A DNA stretch of 64,000 nt from Planctomycetota bacterium (GTDB lineage: Bacteria > Planctomycetota > UBA8742 > UBA2392): NCBI GenBank assembly GCA_020849795.1, contig JADZFR010000002.1:110642-174641 (forward strand), read 5' to 3'. A program made the position numbers and the translations under genes. Below are positions 9,012 to 18,562 of this stretch, in pieces. The notes beneath the pieces were generated by a model. It was not told the origin of the DNA and did no database searches. It worked only from the letters and a program-made list of their open reading frames with translations. How positions within the stretch are numbered: position 1 is the stretch's first letter; the number at the start of each line of letters is the position of its first letter.

Positions 9012-9869
9012 CTACCACTTGATTGCGCCGAACATGTTCAGCATGGCGATCAACTGCTCGGCCTGCGTGTCCGGCAGTGCGGTAAGTGGCGGGCGGGCGG
9101 CATAGTCGCCGAAACCCTTCTTGCGCAGGATGGCCTTCACCGCCGGCCCCAGCCCGAACTTCTCCAGTAGTCCGCGGACACTGTTCAGTTTGACCTGTTG
9201 CCCGGCTTTGCGCTCGATGCTCTTGACCAGGTCCGGGATTACGCTCGCACACGCGGTAATGCTGCCCCGGCCACCGTCTTCCAGGCACTTCGCGATCAAC
9301 CTGTCATGGCCCACCATGTATGAGCCATCGCGGAACCACCCCAGCAGGCGCGCCATCTCGGCCTCGTCGCCGGTGCTGTCTTTGACGCCGACGCAGCGCT
9401 CATGCTTGCGCACGATCTGAAGAAGTTCGTCCGAGATCGGGATGCCCGTCAGCCGGGGAATGTGGTACAGGATCACGGGCAGGCGCGATTGATCCAGCAC
9501 GCGCAGAAAAAAGTCCGCAATCCCGCGCGTGCTCGCGTCGCGGAAGTACCAGGGCGGCGGACAGATCACCGCATCGTACCCCAGGTCGGAGGCGAACTCC
9601 GTCATGTCCAGGACATCCTCCAGCGCACAAGAGCCAACGTTCAGGATCAGCTTCAAGCCGCTTTCCGCCTTGGCGGCGGTTTCCGCGGCAAGCTTTCGCT
9701 CATCGCGTGAAGAGCTGGCGAACTCGCCGTTCGTGCCCAGGATCAGCGCGCCGTCCAGGCCCTCGCTTTTCAGCCACTTCAGGTGCGCCGACAAGGCATG
9801 ACTGTCCAGAGTGTCTTCACGCGTCAGCGGCGTAGGAACGGGTGCAAATGCCCCCTTGGGTAGATACAT
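9012..9869 (-). CDS. DapA / N-acetylneuraminate lyase family aldolase
   Basis: A class I aldolase/dehydratase of the dihydrodipicolinate synthase family, 285 residues from the chosen start. Family hallmarks are visible: GTNGE, the Tyr motif YHIPRLTG and the Schiff-base Lys in GVKDS. The family condenses or cleaves pyruvate-type substrates in the cytoplasm. No lysine-pathway gene is nearby, so true DapA versus a sugar-acid lyase cannot be decided. The frame extends to ATG 9899, but ATG 9869 has GAGGGA three bases upstream and matches the usual N-terminus. It is divergent from the cyclase gene. Confidence 0.8.
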   Translation of the reverse strand: MYLPKGAFAPVPTPLTREDTLDSHALSAHLKWLKSEGLDGALILGTNGEFASSSRDERKLAAETAAKAESGLKLILNVGSCALEDVLDMTEFASDLGYDAVICPPPWYFRDASTRGIADFFLRVLDQSRLPVILYHIPRLTGIPISDELLQIVRKHERCVGVKDSTGDEAEMARLLGWFRDGSYMVGHDRLIAKCLEDGGRGSITACASVIPDLVKSIERKAGQQVKLNSVRGLLEKFGLGPAVKAILRKKGFGDYAARPPLTALPDTQAEQLIAMLNMFGAIKW

Positions 9870-9958
9870 TGGTCCCTCGATCAGCCCTGTTTGGTCCATA
9901 GTCTACGGTCAAGCACCATGCAGCGTCGACCGTGTACGCAAACCAAGTGAGCCAGCAT

Positions 9959-12187
9959 ATGTCTACCAGCCGCATGCAGAAAAACCTCACCGTAATGTTC
10001 ACCGACATCTCGGGCTTTACCAAGCACACCGAGACGATCAGCCGGCAGGACCTGATGTCGCGGCTCGACACACATAACGAGCTGCTTATGCCGATCGTGG
10101 CGCACTTTGACGGCAAGATCGTCAAAACCATCGGCGACGCTTTCTTGATCACGTTCGAGAGCCCGACCAACGCCGTGCAGTGCGGCCTGTTCATGCAGCA
10201 CACCCTGCGCAAGTTCAACGTGGGCAAAGACGAGTCCCACGCGATTCACATCAAGGTCAGCATCAACAGCGGCGAGGTCACGGTCACAGAAAACGACGTC
10301 TTCGGCGACCCGGTCAACGTCGCCGCCAAGATTGAGAAAGCGACCAACCCTGACGAAATCTACTTCACCGAGGCCGTGTTTCTGGCCATGAACAAGTCCG
10401 AGGTGCCGACTTCGTTCGTCAAGACCTTCCGCCCCAAGGGCGCCGAGAGCAACGAAATCAAGCTGTACAAAGTCGCGATGGACGAAGCCGATGAGCGCTA
10501 CCAGAAGGTCATCAAAGGCACCAACATCGACAAGGAAAAGAACAAGACGCGCGTGCTTGAGTTGACCACCCTGGCCGAAAAGGAATTCACGCGCTACCAG
10601 GATACGCTCGAGGCGTTGGTCGAAAGCCAGGGCAAGTCGTCGCGCGGCATGGTGATCGCCGTGATCGCCGCGGCGCTGATCCTGGCAACTGCGATTATCG
10701 TCGGCTTGGCCGTCTTCAGCGGCCCGGCGGAGAACCCCGAAGGCAAGGTGATTGAAAGCGCCCGCGCTTACCTGTCATCTGGCAAGCCCGAAGATGCGCG
10801 CACTCTGCTGCTCAAGCACATCGAGGCCCACGGCGGCAGCGACGCCCTGAAAGACGCGCTGGCCGAAGTGGACACGTATGAACTGAACGCAGCCACCCGC
10901 ACCACCGAAGAGTTGCTGGCCGGCGACCGGCCCGACCAGGCGCTGAGCGCCATCAAGGCGGCGCTGCGCGACCGCGCGCCATCGGACGTCCACAAAGCGC
11001 TGATCCAGCGCGCGCAGGCGTACGTGGATGCCCGCAGTGCCCTGGCTGAGGGCGATTCGGCCAAGTGTCTCGCGCTGACCGAAATCGCAGCCGGAGAAAA
11101 GGGCTTCACCGATGGCTTGAAAAGGTTGCGCGAGCAGGCCCAGGCAATCGACTCGGCCAGGAAGACCATCCAGGACGAAAAGCTGCTTAAAGAACAGAGC
11201 AACGCCGCCCTCGAAAAGCTGGCGATGGCGTTCGGAGACCAGCCAAGCATTCCGCTGGTGATCGACCTGATGAAGCAGGCATTGTCCTCAAAACAATACT
11301 GGGACGCGCGCAACAAAAGCTACGCCGAGGCCAAGACCCAGCTTGAGCGCTACCGGCAGCGCTTTCTCACCATCGGCGACTGGTCGATCATTGAGCGCGA
11401 CATGCATCTTGGCGGCTTCTGGAACTACGCGACGGACACGGGCATGCGCCGCAACTGGTGGAGCTGGTACGACACCAACTGGCAGAACCACTACAAGCTG
11501 CTCTGCGACGCCGCCGCCAACGACCCGGACTTCGAGTACACGCTGGGTGTAAACATCTACGGCATCAACCGCCGACTTTCCCTGGTCCGCACCAACGAGC
11601 AGAACCACGTCGGCAACGCGATCAGAAAGAAGCCCGAACTCTTTGAGGCCAACCGCGCCGCGATCAAAGACATGGTCATGAACTGGCTGGCCTACGGCAT
11701 GCAGGACGACGACCTCGCGCGTGAACTGGTCCGCAAGCACTTCTACGAAGAGATTCGTGACTGGCTGGTCGAGGGCCTGACAGCAAGCTCGAAGTACATG
11801 GGCGAAGTCCGGCCCGAGTTCTCGAAACGCCAGAACTGTTTCGCGCTGCTGGCAGACCGGGCCGAGTTGGGCTCAATCACCGACCCCTTCGGGTACTTCC
11901 GCGACAATTTCGAGATCTTCATGGAAAACAACTGGCCCGGGGTCGATGAAGCGGGCAACCCGGTGGCGACGGCCTTGACGCGCGAACAGGTCAGGCGTCT
12001 CTTCGAGATGAAAATGAGCCTCGACGACTACAAAGAATTCCGGCGCCTGATCGGACAGACGATGGACGACATCGGCGCCAAAACCGGGCGTTGGAGCATT
12101 TACACCTATGCGCGCGAAACGATCCGCATGATGCTTGAGGACCTGAAGGCAGCGCAGCCGGCACATGAAGCAGCAATCTCAGAATGA
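9959..12187 (+). CDS. membrane-tethered class III cyclase-domain protein
   Basis: A 742-residue protein with an N-terminal class III adenylate/guanylate cyclase domain (about 10-170), one transmembrane helix (about 230-253) and a long, probably periplasmic helical region of unknown family. Both metal-binding Asp are seen (VMFTDISGF and KTIGDAFLITF), as are the adenine-type Lys and Asp and the transition-state Asn (VNVAAK). The residue four after that Asn, normally the catalytic Arg, is Lys. It may therefore have weak activity or act as a sensor. ATG 9959 was chosen; GTG 9932 is an in-frame alternative without a ribosome site. It precedes the FHA-pilus-like cluster in the same direction with a 155-nt gap. 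Confidence 0.75.
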   Translation: MSTSRMQKNLTVMFTDISGFTKHTETISRQDLMSRLDTHNELLMPIVAHFDGKIVKTIGDAFLITFESPTNAVQCGLFMQHTLRKFNVGKDESHAIHIKVSINSGEVTVTENDVFGDPVNVAAKIEKATNPDEIYFTEAVFLAMNKSEVPTSFVKTFRPKGAESNEIKLYKVAMDEADERYQKVIKGTNIDKEKNKTRVLELTTLAEKEFTRYQDTLEALVESQGKSSRGMVIAVIAAALILATAIIVGLAVFSGPAENPEGKVIESARAYLSSGKPEDARTLLLKHIEAHGGSDALKDALAEVDTYELNAATRTTEELLAGDRPDQALSAIKAALRDRAPSDVHKALIQRAQAYVDARSALAEGDSAKCLALTEIAAGEKGFTDGLKRLREQAQAIDSARKTIQDEKLLKEQSNAALEKLAMAFGDQPSIPLVIDLMKQALSSKQYWDARNKSYAEAKTQLERYRQRFLTIGDWSIIERDMHLGGFWNYATDTGMRRNWWSWYDTNWQNHYKLLCDAAANDPDFEYTLGVNIYGINRRLSLVRTNEQNHVGNAIRKKPELFEANRAAIKDMVMNWLAYGMQDDDLARELVRKHFYEEIRDWLVEGLTASSKYMGEVRPEFSKRQNCFALLADRAELGSITDPFGYFRDNFEIFMENNWPGVDEAGNPVATALTREQVRRLFEMKMSLDDYKEFRRLIGQTMDDIGAKTGRWSIYTYARETIRMMLEDLKAAQPAHEAAISE

Positions 12188-12270
12188 GCGGGGGAATAGC
12201 GGGGCCTTCGCGGATTGGATTGCGCCCCACGGCACCCCCCGCTTTCGCAATGTTCAGATAGCGGCAATCC

Positions 12271-12298
12271 TTGTATGGCGATGGACTTGGGATAAACT
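12271..12298 (+). promoter_or_regulatory. possible promoter of FHA-pseudopilin cluster
   Basis: TTGTAT at 12271-12276 and TAAACT at 12293-12298 are separated by 16 bp, 45 nt upstream of the FHA gene start. The -10 resembles others in this window; the -35 matches only in its first three bases. Confidence 0.35.
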
Positions 12299-12342
12299 CC
12301 GTGGGTCCCCCGGATTGACCTGCACACTGCCTGACGGCACAC

Positions 12343-15300
12343 ATGCCCCGTATTGTCTTCAAAAAGAGTGAGCACCCCCCCGTCGAGCTGACCGGCGCCG
12401 CAACCGTCGGGCGTTCCGAGAAGCATTCCAACGTGGTGGTCAAGGATACGCGGCTTTCCCGCGCCCACTGCCGTTTTGAGCAGCGCGACGACGCCTGGGC
12501 GATTGTCGACCTTGGCTCGCAGAACGGCACCTTCCTCAATGGCAGGCGCGTCCAGGAAGGCATGATCAAGGCAGGCGACGTCATCACCATCGGCACCGTA
12601 GACATGCAGTTCGAAGAAACCGGCGGCCCGGGCGCCAACACGGTCATGGCCGGTGTGCAAAGCACACGCGCCAGCGGCCTGGACCTTGAACAGGCTGAAG
12701 ACGCAGGCGCTGAGCCGGACAGCAGCCAGAGCACGCGCACAGTGGTGGCGCCGGCTGCGCTGGTGCTGATCCAGGGCAGCCTGCCGGACAAAATCCATCC
12801 GCTGACGCACGACCCGTACAACATCGGACGCAAGCACGACAACCAGCTGTGCCTCGAAAACGACGGCAGGTCCAGCGGCTATCACGCCCGTATCCGGAAG
12901 GACGGCGTGGACTACATCATCGAGGACCTCGGCAGCACTAACGGCGTGGTCATCAACGGCACGCGCATCACGGGGCCGGTCAAGCTCAAGACGGGCATGA
13001 AAGTCGTGCTGGGCAGCCAGGTGTTCAAGTTCCAGTTGCACGGCAAACCCAACGAAAGCAGCGGCCAGACGGCCCCCAAGCTGGCCGGCACCGACGTACG
13101 CAAGCGCCTCGACGAGGCCCGCAAGGCCGAACGGCAGCCCGATGACGACGACGACGTCGATGACGTGGTCGATGCCGCCGGCATCCCGCTTGGCGAAGCC
13201 AGCGAAGCCGACCTGCGCGAAGCATCGCAGACCGACATGGCGGCTTTGACCCAGAAAGTGCGCTTCAGCGGCGGCGGCGGAACCATCTTTGCCATCGCAG
13301 AGATACTGATTGTGCTGGTCGTGGCCGGCGCCGTCCTGTTCGCTGCGTACACGATGACCACCAGCAGCAGCGAAGGCGGCGGGCGCGGCGACGGCTCGTT
13401 CCCGAGTGCCCGGGCCGGCGGCCTGCTGGGCGCGAACTCGAGCTTTGACGACCGCGACGAAAGCGGTTTCCCGCGCGGCTGGCGCTACTCCGTCAGCGGC
13501 ACCGACAACTTCAGCCTGGCCGAGGGCGCAAAGGGCGGGCAATACGCGCTGCTGATCGGCCGGTTCAATGCCAGCAACCGCATCAGCCTGGCCGTGAGTG
13601 ACGCCGTGGAACTCAAGTCGACCGGCATCAGCGTCAGTGTGTTCGCGCTGAACCCGGAGTTCGCCAATGATCGCCTTGGCACCGCGCTGGTACAGGTCTG
13701 GTGGCTTGCCCACCCGCGCGACCGCGACCCCATGCTGGTGACTCCGATTGCGGCGCGTACGCGCATGCAGGAATGGACCGAACTTGCGGGCAGCGCCCGC
13801 GCGCCCGATGGCGCCAAGGCGTTCAGCATCGCGGTGGGCATCAGCGGCACGCCAGGCAGCGTGATGTTCGATGAAATCGAAGTCGAAGCCCACGCCGACG
13901 CGCAGGCGATGATGACGACCCAGCAAGTCAGTTCATCCACCGGCTTGACGTGGGAATTCTCGCCCGAGGGCGACATTGAACTCAGCGGCCCGGGTGGGCG
14001 CCTGCTGCGCGGCGGGCGCATCCTGCTGTATGCCGCCGAAGGCCGCGAAGACCCCCTCGACCCGATGCAGACCTTGATCGAGCGGCCGACCCTCACGACG
14101 TCGGGCAACGAGATCCAGGGCAGCTTCCTGTACTTTGACCCGGTGGCAGGCCATGACGTTCGGTTGCTGGTGAACCTGGGCGGCAAAGACGCCGGCGCGA
14201 CATTCAGCGCGCGCCTTGAACAGACGGCGTCGGGCGACTTCAGCAAGGCGGCGCGCTTCGTCGCACTGAACGCGCTGGCCACGCCACAGTGGATCCCCGG
14301 CGAGATCGTGCGCTTTGAGCCGGATGGCAAGTACCCCGCCGCTTACGCAGACGACATCGGCGTCTCCCGCGCCGAACGCTCGATGTTCGGTCGCTTGCTT
14401 GCCGCAGACACCGGCACCGGCAACCTGATTGAGTCGCCGGGCGCCCGCGCCTGGGCGGCATCAGCCGTGGGCGGCCGCGAATTGCTGCTGCAGAACGGCG
14501 GCAGCCTGGCGCTGACTATCAAACCGGGGCAGGGCAGCGACGAGTTGCAGCGCAACCTTGGTCTGCTCAGCGCCGTGCAGCCCGGGGAAGACCAGGTCGA
14601 CCGCGTCAACCGTGCGCTGAAACTGATCGCCGACTTTACCTACAACCAATCCGAGATCGCCGCTGCCGCCGAAGCAATTGACGCCGCAAGCAAACACTAC
14701 CGCCTGCGCCTGATTGAGCTGCGCGACGGCATCAACGTACCGGCCCTGACGCGCAACGAGCAGTTGTACCGCTCGGCGATGCGCGAGGCGATTGACACGT
14801 CCGACAAGTTGCGCGGCTCGGCCAAGGCCTGGGACGACACTCAGCTCACGCTGCAAGCCGAGCTTGCGGGCGGCGGCATGAACAAGCGCAGCAAAGAAAC
14901 AGCACGCAAGGCCCGGGCCGCGCTGACACAACTGAAGCAGGTTGCCGAGGACTTCAGCGACCTGGCCGAAGGGGCGCGCGAAAGCCTGTTCATGCTGGAA
15001 ATTGAAATTGAGCAGCGCGACAGCGAGCCGTTCATCGTCAGCGCGCGAGACTATCTGCAAAGCGGGCAGTACGTCCAGGGCATGCTGAAACTGCAGACGG
15101 TCGTTCAGCGCTACCCGCGCTGTCTGCGCGGCATTGAAGCCAAGGAGCGCCTGGCCGACGTGGCCGATATCCTGCTTAAGGAAATGGACGACTTCAACAA
15201 GCAGGGACTCAAGAACATCGCCACCGACCGCGCCGTCCAGGCGCGTGAGCTCATCAAGCTCGTGCAGGCCCACCTGTTGTCGGTGCTGTTGACCGAGGAC

Positions 15301-15441
15301 CAGAAAAAGTGGCTGAAGAACATGCCGTTCTCGGCCGAGACACCGCCGTCGGGATGGTTGGACCGGGAAAGCGCGCTGGCCCGGCGGCTGCAGGCGCTGA
15401 CCGGGCGGCTTCCGGCAGGTTTGCCCGCAGAAGAGGGATGA
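12343..15441 (+). CDS. double-FHA membrane protein
   Basis: A 1032-residue protein with two N-terminal forkhead-associated domains. FHA1 is at about residues 1-90 (GRS, SRAHCRF, GSQNGTFLNG) and FHA2 at about 143-237 (IGRKHDN, GSTNGVVING); FHA2 has SSGYHAR at the usual Ser-x-x-His position. FHA domains bind phosphothreonine, so this implies a Ser/Thr kinase input. An acidic linker leads to one transmembrane helix (about 315-338). The outer part holds a beta-rich carbohydrate-binding-like region (about 365-530), further beta structure and a C-terminal helical region. The PilM-like gene begins 46 nt after its stop. It probably couples phospho-signalling in the cytoplasm to an envelope assembly. 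Confidence 0.8.
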   Translation: MPRIVFKKSEHPPVELTGAATVGRSEKHSNVVVKDTRLSRAHCRFEQRDDAWAIVDLGSQNGTFLNGRRVQEGMIKAGDVITIGTVDMQFEETGGPGANTVMAGVQSTRASGLDLEQAEDAGAEPDSSQSTRTVVAPAALVLIQGSLPDKIHPLTHDPYNIGRKHDNQLCLENDGRSSGYHARIRKDGVDYIIEDLGSTNGVVINGTRITGPVKLKTGMKVVLGSQVFKFQLHGKPNESSGQTAPKLAGTDVRKRLDEARKAERQPDDDDDVDDVVDAAGIPLGEASEADLREASQTDMAALTQKVRFSGGGGTIFAIAEILIVLVVAGAVLFAAYTMTTSSSEGGGRGDGSFPSARAGGLLGANSSFDDRDESGFPRGWRYSVSGTDNFSLAEGAKGGQYALLIGRFNASNRISLAVSDAVELKSTGISVSVFALNPEFANDRLGTALVQVWWLAHPRDRDPMLVTPIAARTRMQEWTELAGSARAPDGAKAFSIAVGISGTPGSVMFDEIEVEAHADAQAMMTTQQVSSSTGLTWEFSPEGDIELSGPGGRLLRGGRILLYAAEGREDPLDPMQTLIERPTLTTSGNEIQGSFLYFDPVAGHDVRLLVNLGGKDAGATFSARLEQTASGDFSKAARFVALNALATPQWIPGEIVRFEPDGKYPAAYADDIGVSRAERSMFGRLLAADTGTGNLIESPGARAWAASAVGGRELLLQNGGSLALTIKPGQGSDELQRNLGLLSAVQPGEDQVDRVNRALKLIADFTYNQSEIAAAAEAIDAASKHYRLRLIELRDGINVPALTRNEQLYRSAMREAIDTSDKLRGSAKAWDDTQLTLQAELAGGGMNKRSKETARKARAALTQLKQVAEDFSDLAEGARESLFMLEIEIEQRDSEPFIVSARDYLQSGQYVQGMLKLQTVVQRYPRCLRGIEAKERLADVADILLKEMDDFNKQGLKNIATDRAVQARELIKLVQAHLLSVLLTEDQKKWLKNMPFSAETPPSGWLDRESALARRLQALTGRLPAGLPAEEG

Positions 15442-15487
15442 AGAGAGATCGCGTCAGAGTTGCAGCAGTAACGGGGACCAGGACACC

Positions 15488-17155
15488 ATGGGCACAGGCG
15501 TAGACATCGGCAGCAACCTCAGCCTGTACGCAAGCGTTGCGCGCTCGGGCGGCGGCTGGAAATTGCGCGCCTGCATCGCACTGCCCGGCTTTGCGCCGGA
15601 CCCCGAGCAGCGGCCCGAGTCCAACGCGGGCGCGCCTCTCGGAACAACCTACGGCGCGTTGCAGGGCAAGGGCATCAAGGGCAAGCGGCCAGCCACGCTG
15701 GTGCCGGGCAAAGACGTCTACTATCGCTTCGCGCCGCTGGCCACAACCAACCCCAAACACATCGAGATGTCGGTCAAGGTTGAAGCCGACGAGATGGCAG
15801 GCGAAGGCGGCAAGATTCTCGCCGACTACATCACCGGCAACGACTTTGACTACTCGCCCGCCATTCATGTCGCGCTGGCGCGGGAAGAGGTGATTGACCA
15901 CTATGCAAACAGCCTTGCCGCCAGCGGCCTTGAAGTCGGCCCGCTGATCCCGGGCTGCATTGCGCTGTACCAGGCCTACCGCATCTCCGGCGACACCGAG
16001 GGCGACTACGTTTCGCTGTACGCCAACATCGGCGACGACGCGACAGACGTGATTCTGGTGCGCGAAGGCCAGCTGATGTACGCCCGCACGCTCAGCGTCG
16101 GCGTCAACGACTTCATTACGCGCCTGCTGCCCGAGTACGGCGCTGACCGCGACGCGGTGCGCCAACTGCTGTTCCGTCAGATCGACCTGCGGCCCAGCAT
16201 CGCCGCCGACAACCTCAGCAACGACCGCGGCGTGGAAGGCGGCCAGGAAGTCGCAGCCCGCCTGTTCCAGCAGATCCTGGGTACCGTCATGGTGGCCAAG
16301 GCGGCCATGCGCGCCCCGGCCATGGACGTGCGCAAGATCGTGCTGTCCGGCGCCGGCGCGGCGATCCCCGGCCTGCGCGAACTGATGATGAACCGGGTGC
16401 GCAAGACCGTAGAGGTCTTTGACCCGCTGGCCCACGTGGACACCGGCGCCCTCGACACGAAGGGCAACGAAACCGCACAGGCCTATCGCCCGGCGCTTGC
16501 CCTTGCGCTGGGGCTGGCCGCCCTCGATGCCGACCGCAAAGCCGAACGGGCCGAGTTCCTGCCGGCCAGCGTGCGCCGTCGCCGCGAGTTCCTGAACCAT
16601 AGCATCTTCCTTTACCTGGCGGCGGCGCTTGTGCTGGCCGTCGTGCTGCCGCTGTATATCTTGACCAACAAGAGCACGACCGAGGCCGACGAGTACCTCA
16701 AGAAGACACAGCAGGGCCCGCTCGGACGCTACGCCAGCGCCAGCAGCGAGATCGAGATCTACGAAAAAGCCTCGCAGCGTGCAGCCAAACGGGCCGAAGC
16801 CGGCCTCGTCGCGCCGGGCCCCGGTCGCGTTGCCACGCAAGTGTTGATCGCGCTGAACGCCAAACGCCCTGACTCGGTGCGCATACGCTCAGCCGAACTC
16901 GTCACCGACAGCAACAACCCGGCAAACACCAAGGACTTCAAGCCGATCACGCGCCTCAAGCTCGAATTCTTCATCGAGCGTCTGCCCGGTGCCGACCCCA
17001 ACCAGGTCAACACCGACCTGCGCGGAGTGCTGACAAGCATCAAGGGCGTCACCAAGGTGATTCCCGGCTCGGCCAAAGACAACCCGGCTGCCGAAGGCCT
17101 GGACGTCGTGCACACGCTTGAACTCGACATCCTGGCACAGGAGGGCGCGAAATGA
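15488..17155 (+). CDS. PilM-PilN fusion, type IV pilus-like inner-membrane platform
   Basis: A 555-residue protein that joins two normally separate pilus parts. Residues 1-345 have the actin-like fold of PilM: an N-terminal GVDIGSN nucleotide-binding loop, a central LYANIGDDATDVIL phosphate-2-like strand, and VLSGAGAAIPGLREL in the adenosine loop position. A transmembrane helix follows (about 371-394), then a coiled-coil and alpha/beta domain like the periplasmic part of PilN/GspL. The start has AGGA upstream. The last four bases ATGA overlap the next start, so translation is probably coupled. No PilB/PilT ATPase, PilC or secretin is in the window, so this may be a minimal or divergent secretion or pilus-like system. 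Confidence 0.75.
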   Translation: MGTGVDIGSNLSLYASVARSGGGWKLRACIALPGFAPDPEQRPESNAGAPLGTTYGALQGKGIKGKRPATLVPGKDVYYRFAPLATTNPKHIEMSVKVEADEMAGEGGKILADYITGNDFDYSPAIHVALAREEVIDHYANSLAASGLEVGPLIPGCIALYQAYRISGDTEGDYVSLYANIGDDATDVILVREGQLMYARTLSVGVNDFITRLLPEYGADRDAVRQLLFRQIDLRPSIAADNLSNDRGVEGGQEVAARLFQQILGTVMVAKAAMRAPAMDVRKIVLSGAGAAIPGLRELMMNRVRKTVEVFDPLAHVDTGALDTKGNETAQAYRPALALALGLAALDADRKAERAEFLPASVRRRREFLNHSIFLYLAAALVLAVVLPLYILTNKSTTEADEYLKKTQQGPLGRYASASSEIEIYEKASQRAAKRAEAGLVAPGPGRVATQVLIALNAKRPDSVRIRSAELVTDSNNPANTKDFKPITRLKLEFFIERLPGADPNQVNTDLRGVLTSIKGVTKVIPGSAKDNPAAEGLDVVHTLELDILAQEGAK

Positions 17156-18078
17156 TGAAGCACGTCAAGAAACATGCGCGCTTTGCGGCTGTGCTGATTG
17201 TTCTGCTGGTGATCTTGATCGTCGCCAGCGGCGAGTTCAGTGATCTTTCATTGAGCCTGGATTCAAAGCAGGCGCAGGCGCGTACCCTGTTCACGACCAA
17301 CTATCGTGCGCTGTTCAGCGATGCCGTGAAGTTCAAGGGCGAGCCCGCGACCATGCAGGGCCGCCGCATCCAGGACCGCACGCAGGCGATCAACCAGGTC
17401 AGCACCGCGCGCAATGAGCGGCTGGCCTTTGTGTACGCGCCCGATTACACGCTGGCCGTGCTGCCCGAGAACGCGAATGAGGGCGACCAGTTCCAGCACT
17501 TCACGCAGCTGATGCTCGACCTCAAGCGCCAGCTTGGCTACCAGCGCTACTTCACGCAGGACGTCAACGCGCGCAAGGCGTTCGGCTTCCAGGTGCCGGA
17601 AGACCGCGCCGACATCAAGAGCAGCGATGTGGAGCGCTTCCTGAAAATGCTCGACATCGTGCGCTGCGTCGCCGGCTCCGTCGAGCGCAGCAAGGTCACC
17701 GAACTGAACGAGCTCGACTTTCGCGCCGTCGATGACCAACTCGATAAGCGTGGCGTGCCCACCAAGCCCGCCGCCGCCAACGAGCAGCCGTTCATGAGCG
17801 GCACGGCGCTGCGCATGAAAATCCGCGCGACCGAAGAGTCGCTGTACAACTTCATGATCGACTTGCAGCGACCCGTGAAAGGCGACATGAAGAACCGCTA
17901 TCTGGCGATCGAGGACTTCAAATTCGAGAAGGCTGACCTGTTGCAGCCGCAGGACAACCTGATCGACGCATCACTGACCGTGGTTGCATACCAGATCAAT
18001 GAGCAGTCGACGTACCCGGCCGATGACTCGGCCAAGAAGCAGGAACAGCAGACCAACCAGCCCAGAAGGTTCCGGTAG
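17152..18078 (+). CDS. PilO/GspM-like membrane protein
   Basis: A 308-residue protein with a short cytoplasmic Lys/His-rich N-terminus, one transmembrane helix (about 10-27) and a periplasmic domain that begins helical and ends in alpha/beta segments. Position directly after the PilM-PilN fusion, with an ATGA overlap, together with single-pass topology, suggests the PilO or GspM role: a partner of PilN in the alignment complex. Sequence similarity to PilO was not tested, so the assignment rests mainly on context. The C-terminal 20 residues are Gln/Asn/Lys-rich. Confidence 0.55.
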   Translation: MMKHVKKHARFAAVLIVLLVILIVASGEFSDLSLSLDSKQAQARTLFTTNYRALFSDAVKFKGEPATMQGRRIQDRTQAINQVSTARNERLAFVYAPDYTLAVLPENANEGDQFQHFTQLMLDLKRQLGYQRYFTQDVNARKAFGFQVPEDRADIKSSDVERFLKMLDIVRCVAGSVERSKVTELNELDFRAVDDQLDKRGVPTKPAAANEQPFMSGTALRMKIRATEESLYNFMIDLQRPVKGDMKNRYLAIEDFKFEKADLLQPQDNLIDASLTVVAYQINEQSTYPADDSAKKQEQQTNQPRRFR

Positions 18079-18082
18079 CGCT

Positions 18083-18562
18083 ATGGACAAGGCACTCAGA
18101 ATCCTTGAGGAATGGAAAGAGAAGATCCTGTTCGGGATTGTGCTCATTGCGACCATCTTGATCGCATTGAAGGCGCGACCGCTCGGCGGCGGCATATCGG
18201 ACATCGACGCCGAAGTGCGGGCCGGCACGATGAGTACGGCCCAGGCTGACCCGACCGTCGCCGAGAAGGCACTGCGCCTGCTGGAGAAACCGACCGAGAT
18301 TACGCCGACGCAACCCGATGCCAAGGACATCAACCGGCCGTTCTTCGATGACCGCGATATCTACTCGCCGCCCAAGGCCTCGGCGTGGTCGCTGACCCAG
18401 GAAACGTATGAAGGGCTGCCGCCGCTCGAGTTGCAGGCGCCCGGATTCTCGGCGATGCACGACTTCGACGTCGCCGCCGGCGCGCGCCCCAGCCTTTCAC
18501 GCGTGGCAGCCTATGTACCGCGGGACAACCGCCGCGTGGAGTTGCGCGCAACAGACGAGTAA
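18083..18562 (+). CDS. small single-pass membrane protein of pilus-like cluster
   Basis: A 159-residue protein. ATG 18083 was chosen five bases after the preceding stop; upstream in-frame codons lie inside the PilO-like gene. It has one transmembrane helix (about 12-28, GIVLIATILIAL) and a Pro/Asp-rich periplasmic tail. Its last base starts the ATG of the next gene (TAATG), so translation is coupled. Position would fit a PilP-like lipoprotein or stabiliser, but there is no lipobox and no recognised domain. Confidence 0.6.
   Translation: MDKALRILEEWKEKILFGIVLIATILIALKARPLGGGISDIDAEVRAGTMSTAQADPTVAEKALRLLEKPTEITPTQPDAKDINRPFFDDRDIYSPPKASAWSLTQETYEGLPPLELQAPGFSAMHDFDVAAGARPSLSRVAAYVPRDNRRVELRATDE

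Noticed and set aside
9918..9959. ATG at 9918 as start of the cyclase gene
   Set aside because: It is out of frame with the cyclase reading frame.
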